From Syntrophaceae bacterium UBA6252 (GTDB lineage: Bacteria; Desulfobacterota; Syntrophia; Syntrophales; UBA6807): 64,000 nt of DNA. The stretch is from NCBI GenBank assembly GCA_002441265.1, contig DJVQ01000036.1:46085-110084 (forward strand), in the 5' to 3' direction. The stretch's first letter is position 1, and every line of letters starts with the position of its first letter. Under the pieces are notes generated by a model. That model did no database searches. It was not told where the DNA came from and saw only the letters and a program-made list of their open reading frames with translations. The position numbers were made by a program, and so were the translations under genes. Of the stretch, positions 1-9,184 are shown piece by piece.

Positions 1-727
1 GCCCCGTCTGGCGGTTCATCACCGTTCCGTAGTAAACGGCGCTTCCCTCGGGGATGTTGCCTTTCAGGGCCTCGTCGAGCGACCCCTCCTCGTCCACCAG
101 GTGGAATTCGAGGAGCGCCGTTTTCCCGATGAGATTGATCGCCCGCCTCGGGTCCTTGATCCCCGGCAGCTGCACGAGGATCCGGTCCGTCCCCTGGGGG
201 ACGATTTCCGGTTCCGTGACGCCGAACTGGTCGATCCGGTTCCGGATCGTTTCCAGGCTCTGGTCGATGGCGAACTTCCGGATGTCGTCGGCGTTGGCCT
301 TCCGGAACTGGAGCGTCACCGTTTCCTTCCCGTCGGTGAAGTCGGAGGACTGGATCTCCAGGTTGGGGAAGAGGTCCGCCAGGATTTTACGGAAGGTGTC
401 CCCTTCCTCCCTTCCGGGAAGCTCGAGGGACAGGGTCTTCCCCTCGTGAACGGCGAAGGCCCGAAAGCGGAGGTTCCGTTCCATGAGGACGTCCTTCAGG
501 TCGCTCCCCGCCCGGGTGAGGGCGTTTTCCATGGCCTTTTCCGTGTCGACCTCGAGGACGAGGTGCATCCCTCCCTGGAGGTCGAGGCCCAGATGGATCT
601 TGTCGTGGGGGAGATAGGATTTCCAGAAGTCGGGAAGACGGTCCGTCAGGGAGGGGGTCAGGTAGAACAGACCCGCCAGCGCGATGAGAACCGCGAGAAT
701 ACCTCTCCACTTGATGCTTGAGGCCAT
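1..727 (-). CDS. secD: Protein translocase subunit SecD (partial, N-terminal part)
   Basis: Inner-membrane subunit of the SecDF complex, which uses proton motive force to help pull exported proteins across the membrane. The visible protein starts MASSIKWRGILAV, has one transmembrane helix at about residues 8-25, and then carries the family motif GLDLQGGMHLVLEV near residues 43-56, followed by the start of the large periplasmic domain. About 242 codons are seen; the rest lies beyond the left edge. It follows yajC on the same strand with a 23-base gap, the usual yajC-secD order, so co-transcription is likely. Identification is firm. Confidence 0.95.
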   Translation of the reverse strand, partial: MASSIKWRGILAVLIALAGLFYLTPSLTDRLPDFWKSYLPHDKIHLGLDLQGGMHLVLEVDTEKAMENALTRAGSDLKDVLMERNLRFRAFAVHEGKTLSLELPGREEGDTFRKILADLFPNLEIQSSDFTDGKETVTLQFRKANADDIRKFAIDQSLETIRNRIDQFGVTEPEIVPQGTDRILVQLPGIKDPRRAINLIGKTALLEFHLVDEEGSLDEALKGNIPEGSAVYYGTVMNRQTG

Positions 728-750
728 GACTGAAATCCCTTTCCGCCCGG

Positions 751-1077
751 TTATTCCTTCGGTGCCTTCTGGGTGACCGTGGCGATGTGATTTTTCGAAA
801 CCTTGACGCGGACCTTGTCCGCGATCTCTACGGTTACAATGGCGTCGGTGATGCCGGTGACCTTACCGTGGAGCCCCCCCACGGTGACCACCATGTCCCC
901 GTGGCCCAGGCTGCCCAGCATGTCCTTGACCGCTTTCTGCCTTTTCTGCTGCGGCCGGATGAGCAGGAAATAGAAGATGGCGAAAATGGCCGCCATGAGG
1001 ATGATGAAATGGTATTCCCCGCCCGGCGCCGTACCGCCCTGTCCCCCAGCACCCATTGCATACGCAATGCCGATCAT
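751..1077 (-). CDS. yajC: Preprotein translocase accessory subunit YajC
   Basis: Small single-pass membrane protein of the SecDF-YajC complex. The 108-residue product has a short Gly-rich N-terminus, one hydrophobic helix at about residues 24-41, and the family hallmark IRPQQKRQK just after it, then a small cytoplasmic domain rich in alternating Val and charged residues. Length is typical. It sits three bases after the tgt stop and just before secD, the classic tgt-yajC-secD order. Confidence 0.95.
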   Translation of the reverse strand: MIGIAYAMGAGGQGGTAPGGEYHFIILMAAIFAIFYFLLIRPQQKRQKAVKDMLGSLGHGDMVVTVGGLHGKVTGITDAIVTVEIADKVRVKVSKNHIATVTQKAPKE

Positions 1078-1080
1078 GAT

Positions 1081-2394
<1,314 letters not shown>

Positions 2395-2397
<3 letters not shown>

Positions 2398-3432
2398 GAG
2401 AATGAGCATGGCGTCGCCGTAACTGTAAAACCGGAATCCCTCCTCGACGGCCCGCCCGTATGCCCGGAGCATGAGTTCCCTCCCGGCGAAGGCGCACACG
2501 AGGAGGAACAGGGAGGACCGGGGAAGGTGAAAATTCGTGAGGAGCCGGTCCACCCGGCGGAAGGGGAAGCCCGGGTAAATGTACAGATCGGTGGAACCGC
2601 GGAGGGAGAGGGGCCCTCCCGGATTGCGGAAGACCGTCTCGATCACCCGGGTGGACGTGGTCCCCACGGCGGTGACCCGCCGCGCCTCCCGGAGCCTTTC
2701 CAGGGTCTCCTCCGTCATTTCGAACGATTCCGGTTCCATCCGGTGTTCCTCCACCATTTCCGTTTCCACGGGCTGGAACGTTCCCAGCCCCACGTGAAGG
2801 GTGATCCGGGCCGTTTCCGCGCCCCTTCTCCCGATTTCCCCGAGGGTTCTCTCCGTGAAATGAAGCCCCGCCGTGGGGGCGGCGACGGAGCCGGCCACCC
2901 TGGCGTACACCGTCTGGTACCGCTCGAGATCGAGGCCGCGGAGCCCCTCCTTTCCCGTCCTCCGGATGTAGGGGGGAAGGGGCGCCTGTCCCTCCCGCTC
3001 GAGGAAGCGCTCGAAGGGCTCCCCGGTGTCGAAACGGAGCACCCAGCACTTCGGCGACACCCTCGAAATCACTTCCGCCCGGGGGCGGCCGGTGAAATAA
3101 AGCCTTGTGCCTTCGCGGACCCTCTTCCCCGGCCGGAGGAGCACCTCCCACTCGCAGGAATCGACGGAATCGGAGATCTTCCGCAGGAGGAGGATTTCGA
3201 CGGCGCCCCCCGATTCCTTCCGCGCGGCGAGCCGTGCGGGGATGACCTTCGATTCGTTCAGAACGAGGAGATCGCCCGGCCCGAAGTACTCCGCCACGTC
3301 GGGAAAAGTCCGGCAGGCGACGGTTCCCGTCGCCCGGTGGACCACCATGAGCCGGGAACCGTCCCGGTCGGGAAGGGGGGTCTGGGCGATGAGCGCCTCG
3401 GGAAGGGGAAAATCGAAATCCTGGAGTCTCAT
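2395..3432 (-). CDS. queA: S-adenosylmethionine:tRNA ribosyltransferase-isomerase QueA
   Basis: Transfers and isomerises the ribosyl part of SAM onto preQ1-modified tRNA, giving epoxyqueuosine. The start at MRLQDFDFPLPEALIAQ gives 345 residues, the usual length; an upstream in-frame extension of 65 residues would overlap the DUF2065 gene and is not QueA-like. Family motifs include FPLPEALIAQTPLPDRDGSRL at the N-terminus, SVAAPTAGLHFTE, and VGLGTFQPV. Its stop codon falls inside the terminal bases of repeat copy A. Part of a mazG-DUF2065-queA-tgt-yajC-secD run. Confidence 0.95.
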
Positions 3433-3452
3433 GGGTGCGCCGGGAAAGGGGT

Positions 3453-3641
3453 TCATCCCCTTCTTGCAAAGAAAACGAGGACGAGCCCGCCGAGGACGGC
3501 CAGCAGACCGAAAACCCGCAACTGTCCGTCGGAGAACTCCATGACCTTGAGGAGATACGATTTCATCCGTTCGGGACTGATGAACCAGGGAAGCCCTTCC
3601 AGGAAGAGCACGAGCCCGAGGGCGCAAAGAAACAGTTCCAT
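3453..3641 (-). CDS. DUF2065 family small membrane protein
   Basis: A 62-residue protein with two hydrophobic segments, about residues 2-16 and 42-58, separated by a basic amphipathic stretch (SPERMKSYLLKVMEFSDGQLR). This pattern matches the YjeT/DUF2065 family, whose function is not established. Its start directly abuts the mazG stop and it ends 20 bases before queA, so it is almost certainly in the same transcript. Confidence 0.85.
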   Translation of the reverse strand: MELFLCALGLVLFLEGLPWFISPERMKSYLLKVMEFSDGQLRVFGLLAVLGGLVLVFFARRG

Positions 3642-4454
3642 TTACTTTCGCGGGATTCCTTCTTCCTTTTTATATTGGTCCCACAGGGCGTCCATCTCCT
3701 CCAGGGTCGACGACCGGGGGTCCTTTCCCCGCTCCTTCAGGGTCTTCTCGATCCGAAGGAAACGGCGGACGAATTTGTCCGTCGCCTCGTGGAGCGCCTC
3801 CTCCCCGTCTGCGGGGAGAAACCGGGAAAGGTTGACCAGGGAGAAGAGAAGGTCCCCGATCTCCTCCCTCTCGGCCGGCGGGGAGCCCGATTCCACGGCT
3901 TTTTCCAGTTCCCCCAGCTCCTCCCGGACCTTTTCCAGGACCCCCCGTTTGTCCTTCCAGTCGAATCCCACCGCCGAGGCCCGCTCCGTGACGGCCCGGG
4001 CGCGGCGAAGGGCGGGCAGGGAGCGGGGGATGCCGTCGAAGAAGCCCGCCGTTTTCTCCTTCTTCTCGCGGGCCTTGATGGCCTCCCAGTTTTCCCGGAC
4101 CTCCTCCACGGAATCGACCCGGACGTCCCCGAACACGTGGGGATGCCGGCGGATCATCTTTTCCGAGATTCCCCGGAGAACGTCCTCCAGGGTGAATTCG
4201 TTTTCCTCCTCATAGAGGCGCACGAGAAAAAGGATCTGGAACAGGAGATCGCCCAGTTCCTCCCGGGCCTCTCCGGGGTCGCCCCCGCGGACGGCGTCCA
4301 CCGCCTCGCAGGCCTCGTCCTGCAGGTACCGGAGGAGATCTTCCTTCCGCTGCTTCCGGTCCCAGGGGCAGCCTCCGGGCGACCGGAGCCTCCCGATGAT
4401 TCCCAGAAGGGCGTCGAGAGAGCCTCCGGAAGGCCTGTTTCGATCTTTTTCCAT
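3642..4454 (-). CDS. mazG: Nucleoside triphosphate pyrophosphohydrolase MazG
   Basis: House-cleaning enzyme that hydrolyses (d)NTPs, including damaged ones, to NMP and pyrophosphate. The start at MEKDRNRPSGG gives 270 residues, close to the E. coli protein; the longer open frame upstream has no support. Two MazG domains are seen: the first with GGCPWDRKQ, then DEACEAVDAV and EELGDLLFQI (metal-binding acidic motif), the second with EREEIGDLLFSLVNLSRFL. It is the first gene of the minus-strand operon ending in secD. Confidence 0.93.
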   Translation of the reverse strand: MEKDRNRPSGGSLDALLGIIGRLRSPGGCPWDRKQRKEDLLRYLQDEACEAVDAVRGGDPGEAREELGDLLFQILFLVRLYEEENEFTLEDVLRGISEKMIRRHPHVFGDVRVDSVEEVRENWEAIKAREKKEKTAGFFDGIPRSLPALRRARAVTERASAVGFDWKDKRGVLEKVREELGELEKAVESGSPPAEREEIGDLLFSLVNLSRFLPADGEEALHEATDKFVRRFLRIEKTLKERGKDPRSSTLEEMDALWDQYKKEEGIPRK

Positions 4455-4505
4455 CCTCCGCGATCCCGGTTCGTTCCCGTTTCTCAACATATTTACGGCG
4501 GGTCC

Positions 4506-4535
4506 TGAATAACACGGATTCCCTCCCCGTGTCAA
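4506..4535 (-). promoter_or_regulatory. Candidate sigma-70 promoter for the mazG-secD operon
   Basis: On the minus strand a perfect TTGACA (plus 4530-4535) is followed 18 bases on by TATTCA, about 50 bases before the chosen mazG start. The -35 is ideal but the -10 matches only three of six positions, so this is a weak prediction. Confidence 0.35.
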
Positions 4536-4630
4536 AATGCAGTTCCCGAATAATTGCATCCTCCCCCCTGTTTCAACTTGATTTTTCGAGGTGAAGGTGT
4601 TAAGCAATCATGTTCTTAATGCTCGAAACT

Positions 4631-4794
4631 TGACGAAGTCGTAAAAAGGCCGGTTCAACACTTTTTCGAGCGGCAAAGTAAAAAGCTCCAGAGGCAAGGC
4701 GCCCGAATCCCGACGAATGAGACGTACTGATGGTACGCCAAAGGGTCGAGGGAAGAAGGGCAACGCAGCATATGGGCTTTTTACGAAGCCGTCA
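4631..4794 (+). repeat. Dispersed MITE-like repeat, copy B (most complete)
   Basis: Element of 164 bases bounded by terminal inverted repeats: left tgacgaagtcgtaaaaag, right ctttttacgaagccgtca (15 of 18 bases pair). Inside are the family core aggcaaggcgcccgaatccc and a central short inverted repeat around cgtactgatggtacg. No open reading frame. It fills the divergent gap between mazG and the carboxyltransferase gene; the rest of that gap (4455-4630 and 4795-4880) shows only the mazG promoter candidate. Confidence 0.85.
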
Positions 4795-4899
4795 AACTTG
4801 CGTCATGGAGCGTAATGAACAGGCGTCTTTTTTTCAAGGAAGGGCGTGAAGGAGCGTTGGATAAATTGCGCAGTGATCAGAAAGGAGGAGGATGCGTTT

Positions 4900-6573
4900 A
4901 TGGCTGAAGAAAGAAAGAAGATGACCCGGGCCGAACGGCTCGAGGCGGAAAGGGAAGCCAACCTCAAACACTGGCTGGAGCAGGACGAGCTTCTCTTCAA
5001 ACACAGGGAAGAATCCTACGATATCGGCGGTCAGCCGCAGGTCGAACGGCTTGCGAAACAGAAAAAGAAACCGGTCAGACAGCTCATCACCCAGCTCGTT
5101 GACCCCGGCGAGGAATTCTTCGAAATCGGTCAGGATTGCGGCTACGACATCGGGAAGGTCCGTCTTTACGGCGGAGAAATCTACGACTCGGAGAAGAGGG
5201 GGCATATCCCCGGCGGCGGAATGGTGACGGGTGTCGGCAAGGTCCACGGCAAGGACTGCATGATTTTCGGAAACGAGAACCGCTATGCCGCGGGCACCTA
5301 CTTCCCCATCACCCTGAAGAAACACATGCGGGCCCAGGCGATCGCCGAGGCGAGCCGGCTGCCCTGCATCTACATCGCCGACTCCGGCGGAATCAACCTG
5401 CCCCTCCAGGTGGGCTGCTTCGCCGATGACGGTCATTTCGGCTCCATGTTCTACAACATGTGCCGCATGTCCGCCATGGGAATCAAGCAGTACACCCTCT
5501 CCACGGGCGGGAACACGGCGGGCGGCGCCTACATCGTCTACCTCGCCACGGAATCGATCATGATCGAGAAGATGTCCTTCGCCTTCCTGGCCGGCCCCCC
5601 CATGGTGAAGTCGGCCATCGGCGAAACCGTTTCCCCGGAAGACCTGGGCGGCGCCTACGTTCACACCCAGCACTCGGGCGGTTGCGACCACTTCGTCCGG
5701 AGCCAGGATGAGGGGATCCAGAAACTCAGGGACATCATGGAGTTCGAGCCCTCCCAGTCGCTGTACACCGACCGGAGGGAGACGCGGCCCCCCAAGTTCG
5801 ACTACAAGGAAATGATGCGGGGCACCCCCGTCGACACCTACAAGTACATCAACATCAAGGACACCATCAAGTGTCTTGCCGACGACAGCTATTTCCATGA
5901 GTACAAACCCACCTACGGGCCCGGCCGCGGCGACGCGATCATCGCCGGGAAGATGTGGATGAAGGGTATTCCCGTGGGCGTCGTGGCTTCCAACGCCAGC
6001 GGCGTCATCTACATCGACGCGGCGAGAAAAGCCACCGAGTGGATGATCCGCTGCGGGAACTCGAACCTCCCCGTCCTCTTCCTCCAGGGCTCGCCTGGTT
6101 ACATGGTGGGCAAGGCCGAGGAATGGGGCGGCATCGGCAAGTACGGTTCCGACATGGTCCGTGCGTGCTCCTGCCTCAAGAGCCCCAAGGTCACCTACGT
6201 CATCGGCCCCGACCACGGCGCCGCCAACTACGGCATGTGCGGCAGGGCTTTCCGTCCGAAATTCGCCTTCACGAACATGAGAGGGCGCACGACCGTCATG
6301 TCCGGCGAAACGGCGGGCTTCATCGTGGAAACGGTCCGCAGGAAGAACATCATCGACAAGGGCCAGACGGTGGACGAAGAAGACATGAAGAAATTCCGCC
6401 AGATGATGAGAGACCGGTACGACGCGGAAGGGCATCCCTTCTACACCGGCTCCATCAATTTCCACGACGGCGTCATCGCCTTCAGCGAGGCCCGGGACAA
6501 GCTGGCGAGAGCGTTTGAAATCGCCCTTCGCGTGCCCGTCGAAAGCTCCGACTGGGGCGACCTCAAATTGTAA
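4900..6573 (+). CDS. Biotin-dependent acyl-CoA carboxyltransferase subunit (glutaconyl-CoA decarboxylase alpha / methylcrotonyl-CoA carboxylase beta type)
   Basis: Moves a carboxyl group between biotin and an enoyl/acyl-CoA. The ATG at 4900 is chosen because aaaggaggag sits nine bases upstream; the product has 557 residues. Two crotonase-fold carboxyltransferase halves are present: N-terminal with IADSGGINLPLQ and STGGNTAGGAY, then FLAGPPMVKSAIGETVSPEDLGG (the acyl-CoA carboxylase signature region); C-terminal with IPVGVVASNASGV and GPDHGAANYGMCGRAF. The N-terminal half looks most like methylcrotonyl-CoA carboxylase beta, while YFHEYKPTYGPG resembles glutaconyl-CoA decarboxylase alpha. Next to it lie an enoyl-CoA hydratase, HMGL-like proteins and a biotin carrier; no biotin carboxylase gene is in the window, so direction (carboxylase or decarboxylase) is open. 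Confidence 0.85.
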   Translation: MAEERKKMTRAERLEAEREANLKHWLEQDELLFKHREESYDIGGQPQVERLAKQKKKPVRQLITQLVDPGEEFFEIGQDCGYDIGKVRLYGGEIYDSEKRGHIPGGGMVTGVGKVHGKDCMIFGNENRYAAGTYFPITLKKHMRAQAIAEASRLPCIYIADSGGINLPLQVGCFADDGHFGSMFYNMCRMSAMGIKQYTLSTGGNTAGGAYIVYLATESIMIEKMSFAFLAGPPMVKSAIGETVSPEDLGGAYVHTQHSGGCDHFVRSQDEGIQKLRDIMEFEPSQSLYTDRRETRPPKFDYKEMMRGTPVDTYKYINIKDTIKCLADDSYFHEYKPTYGPGRGDAIIAGKMWMKGIPVGVVASNASGVIYIDAARKATEWMIRCGNSNLPVLFLQGSPGYMVGKAEEWGGIGKYGSDMVRACSCLKSPKVTYVIGPDHGAANYGMCGRAFRPKFAFTNMRGRTTVMSGETAGFIVETVRRKNIIDKGQTVDEEDMKKFRQMMRDRYDAEGHPFYTGSINFHDGVIAFSEARDKLARAFEIALRVPVESSDWGDLKL

Positions 6574-6585
6574 GTTTCCAACAAG

Positions 6586-6624
6586 AAACGGCGGCGGAAT
6601 CGATTTTCCGCCGCCGTTTTTCAA
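6586..6624 (+). terminator. Rho-independent terminator after the carboxyltransferase gene
   Basis: Perfect stem aaacggcggcgga / tccgccgccgttt with a short loop, ending in a run of five T. It sits 13 bases after the carboxyltransferase stop and before the hydratase gene, so it may reduce read-through inside an otherwise functional cluster. Confidence 0.85.
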
Positions 6625-6669
6625 ACCGTTCAACAGCTTTTTTTCATACGATAAAAAAGGAGCCCAGCC

Positions 6670-7470
6670 ATGGCAGACGTACTCTTACAGGAAAGGACGG
6701 ACGACGGCATCCTGATCCTGACGCTGAATCGTCCCGATGCTATGAACTGTTTCAATTTCGATCTTCTCGCGGTGCTGGGAGAGGCCATCCGGGAAGCGAA
6801 CTTCGATATGAATCTCCGGTGCATCGTCATCACCGGAGCGAAAGCGGGCGAAGAGCCCAAGAAGTGGTCCTTCTCCACGGGGGCGGACCTCAAGGAAAGA
6901 CGGACGCTCTCCCAGGATCAGGTCCGCCGGTTCATCTTCACCATCCGGAACACCTTCACGGCGGTGGAGCAGGTCCGGGTTCCCGTCATCGCGGCTATCA
7001 ACGGGTTTGCCTTCGGCGGCGGGACGGAACTGGCCCTCGCCTGCGACCTTCGGATCTGTTCGTCCAACGTCCTCATGGGACTGACCGAAACGAGCCTGGC
7101 CATCATTCCCGGCGCCGGCGGAACCCAGCGTCTTCCGAGAATCGTCGGGATGGCGAAGGCGAAGGAACTGATCTACACGGCCCGCAGGATCGATGCGAAG
7201 ACGGCCCTGGAAGTCGGCCTCGTGTGCAAGGTCGTGGAGCCGGACAAGCTCATGGATGCCGCCCTCGAACTGGCCCGGGAAATCGCGAAGAACGGCCCCA
7301 TCGGCGTGGCCCAGGCGAAATTCGCCATCAACTACGGCATGGAAGCGAGCCTCGGCGTGGCACTGCCTCTCGAATCCAAGGCCTATGAAGTCACCATTCC
7401 CACGAAGGACCGCCTGGAGGCCCTGGCCGCCTTTGTGGAGAAGAGAAAACCCGTTTTCAAGGGTGAATGA
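6670..7470 (+). CDS. Enoyl-CoA hydratase/isomerase family protein
   Basis: Crotonase-fold enzyme, 266 residues, the family's normal length. Oxyanion-hole motif AINGFAFGGGTELALACD and signature TETSLAIIPGAGGTQRLPR are intact, with both catalytic glutamates present (E120 and E140), so a true hydratase is likely rather than an isomerase. A clear ribosome site (aaaaaaggag) precedes the ATG. Placed between a carboxyltransferase and HMGL-like genes, it fits methylglutaconyl-CoA hydration (inferred from context); 3-hydroxyacyl-CoA formation in beta-oxidation is the alternative. Confidence 0.9.
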   Translation: MADVLLQERTDDGILILTLNRPDAMNCFNFDLLAVLGEAIREANFDMNLRCIVITGAKAGEEPKKWSFSTGADLKERRTLSQDQVRRFIFTIRNTFTAVEQVRVPVIAAINGFAFGGGTELALACDLRICSSNVLMGLTETSLAIIPGAGGTQRLPRIVGMAKAKELIYTARRIDAKTALEVGLVCKVVEPDKLMDAALELAREIAKNGPIGVAQAKFAINYGMEASLGVALPLESKAYEVTIPTKDRLEALAAFVEKRKPVFKGE

Positions 7471-7516
7471 ACGAAGCGTTCGTCCTTGATTATAACAACG
7501 CAGGAGGAAGGATTTT

Positions 7517-8707
7517 ATGGCAACGGAATATGATTACTGGAAGATTTTCCCGAGAATGCCGAAAAAGGTAAGCATCGGGGACATCACAATCCGTGATGGG
7601 TTCCAGCATGAAGAGAGATTCATCTCGACCCAGGCGAAGATTTTCTATGGCCAGGAAAGCATTCTGGCGGGCTGCCGGGAGCTCGAGGTGACCAACATGG
7701 CCGCCGGCACGACCCCCCAGTTCGTGGACGGCGCCGAAGTCATGAAGGCGATGCGGAGCGACGAGTTCCGGAAACGGGCCTCCCGCCAGGGCATCGATCT
7801 GGACAAGGACGTCTGCCTGACGGCCGTGACGATCCGCGAGCCCTCGGTGGACAAGGCCATTCAGTGGAGGAAGGAAGGGTATGGTCCCGACCGTATCCTC
7901 ATGATGGTTTCCACGGACCCGGAACACCATTTTGCCAATTCCGGATCCACCCTGACCCAGTACTGGCGCGAAGCGGAGAAGTGCATCAAGAAAGCCCGCG
8001 ATGCCGGGATGAAGATGGTCGGCACCGTGAGCACGATCTGGGGAAGCCCCATCAGCGGCGCCACGAAACTGCAGGATGCCGTGGAGTTCACGAAGCGCTG
8101 GTTCGAAATCGGCGCCCATGACATCGAGCACGCCGACCACGACGGCTCGGCCAACGCCGCCGACGTGTACCGGTATTTCTCGATGATCCTCGACGCCATG
8201 CCGAACCCTGAAGCCCACCTGTGCCACCTCCATGAAACGAAGCGGGTTGCCTCGTCGTCCATCCTGGCGGCGCTCCATGCGGGGATCACCCGGTTCGAAG
8301 CGACCTTCGGCGGCCTCGGCGGCCAGCCGGCCAACTTCCTCGACGATTGTCCCATCCGGGGCACCGGCGAGTACTACTATGACGATCCCCGGTATGTCGG
8401 TCTCATCTGCCTGGAAGACCTTCTCGTCCAGGTCGACGAACTCGGCATCGAGCACGGATATGACGTGGACCGCATCCTGTGGCTGGGCCGGAAGATGGAG
8501 AAGACCATCGGCCGCCGGCTCCGCTCCGAGGCGGTCATCAACGGCAGGACCCAGAAGGCGGGCCACATGAAGTTCGCCCGGCCGGGCCTGAAGAAACTCA
8601 TCGATAAGCTGGGTGAGAAGCAGGGCCAGCGGGTTCCCCCCGACTGGAAGGCGGAAGCGGTTCTTCCCGAGAACTGGGGTCCCTCGGATCCGCTCTGGAA
8701 GAAATAA
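7517..8707 (+). CDS. HMGL-like (pyruvate carboxyltransferase fold) protein with substituted catalytic cysteine
   Basis: TIM-barrel protein of the HMG-CoA lyase/citramalate/isopropylmalate synthase superfamily, 396 residues. The metal-binding elements are recognisable: IRDGFQHE at residues 25-32 and the HLH pair (H237, H239). In HMG-CoA lyase the following glycine-rich loop carries the catalytic cysteine (GGLGGCP); here it reads GGLGGQPANF with Gln at 270. The C-terminal 110 residues differ from the 312-residue lyase encoded 500 bases downstream. The ATG follows aggaggaagg. A different C-C bond reaction or a non-catalytic role is possible; I cannot name the substrate. Confidence 0.8.
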   Translation: MATEYDYWKIFPRMPKKVSIGDITIRDGFQHEERFISTQAKIFYGQESILAGCRELEVTNMAAGTTPQFVDGAEVMKAMRSDEFRKRASRQGIDLDKDVCLTAVTIREPSVDKAIQWRKEGYGPDRILMMVSTDPEHHFANSGSTLTQYWREAEKCIKKARDAGMKMVGTVSTIWGSPISGATKLQDAVEFTKRWFEIGAHDIEHADHDGSANAADVYRYFSMILDAMPNPEAHLCHLHETKRVASSSILAALHAGITRFEATFGGLGGQPANFLDDCPIRGTGEYYYDDPRYVGLICLEDLLVQVDELGIEHGYDVDRILWLGRKMEKTIGRRLRSEAVINGRTQKAGHMKFARPGLKKLIDKLGEKQGQRVPPDWKAEAVLPENWGPSDPLWKK

Positions 8708-8723
8708 CAGGGATGCAAGACAA

Positions 8724-8754
8724 CGGGCGGGGGAACGCCCCCGCCCGCTTTTAA
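8724..8754 (+). terminator. Rho-independent terminator after the HMGL-like gene
   Basis: GC-rich stem gcgggggaacgcccccgc, extended by flanking pairs, followed by four T. Located 17 bases after the stop codon and before the biotin carrier gene. Confidence 0.75.
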
Positions 8755-8841
8755 CCTGTGACGCGATCATTCGAGTGCCCCTTCGTTTTCCGTCGAGAGC
8801 ACTCACGAATATGTGAAATAATGTTGAAGGAGGATGTTCCA

Positions 8842-9057
8842 ATGGCAGTTGAAGTCGTAGCCCCCATGCCCGGCACGATCGCCGAGATTCTAGTGGAAGT
8901 GGGAGACAATGTCAGGACCGATGAGGAACTCATCATTCTCGAGGCGATGAAGATGGAAAATCCCATCGTTGCCCCCGCCGACGGCACCGTCAAGGAAATC
9001 AAGGTTGCCGAAGAGGACAAGGTGGACACGAACCAGGTCCTGCTCGTCCTGGAGTAA
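8842..9057 (+). CDS. Biotin carboxyl carrier protein (small, stand-alone biotinyl domain)
   Basis: A 71-residue biotin/lipoyl attachment domain with the biotinylation motif EAMKMEN; the acceptor lysine is K37. The ATG at 8842 follows aaggaggatg at the right spacing; upstream in-frame starts have no ribosome site. It lacks the Pro/Ala-rich linker of acetyl-CoA carboxylase BCCP, like the minimal carriers of decarboxylase and propionyl/methylcrotonyl-type complexes. It should carry carboxyl groups for the carboxyltransferase encoded 2.3 kb upstream. A terminator-like hairpin follows. Confidence 0.93.
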   Translation: MAVEVVAPMPGTIAEILVEVGDNVRTDEELIILEAMKMENPIVAPADGTVKEIKVAEEDKVDTNQVLLVLE

Positions 9058-9085
9058 TTTTTTTCAGGATAAAGGAGTCATCACG

Positions 9086-9129
9086 GTATGCCGGGAGGAT
9101 CTGCACGGGTTCTCCCGGCATACTTGTTT
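9086..9129 (+). terminator. Terminator-like hairpin after the biotin carrier gene
   Basis: Inverted repeat gtatgccgggag / ctcccggcatac (12 perfect pairs) with a 14-base loop, followed by ttgttt. It lies 28 bases beyond the biotin carrier stop. Confidence 0.65.
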
Positions 9130-9184
9130 CAGGATACCGGTTGTCTTATAATGGTTCCCCGGGAAGAGGAATCGCGGATCTTCA

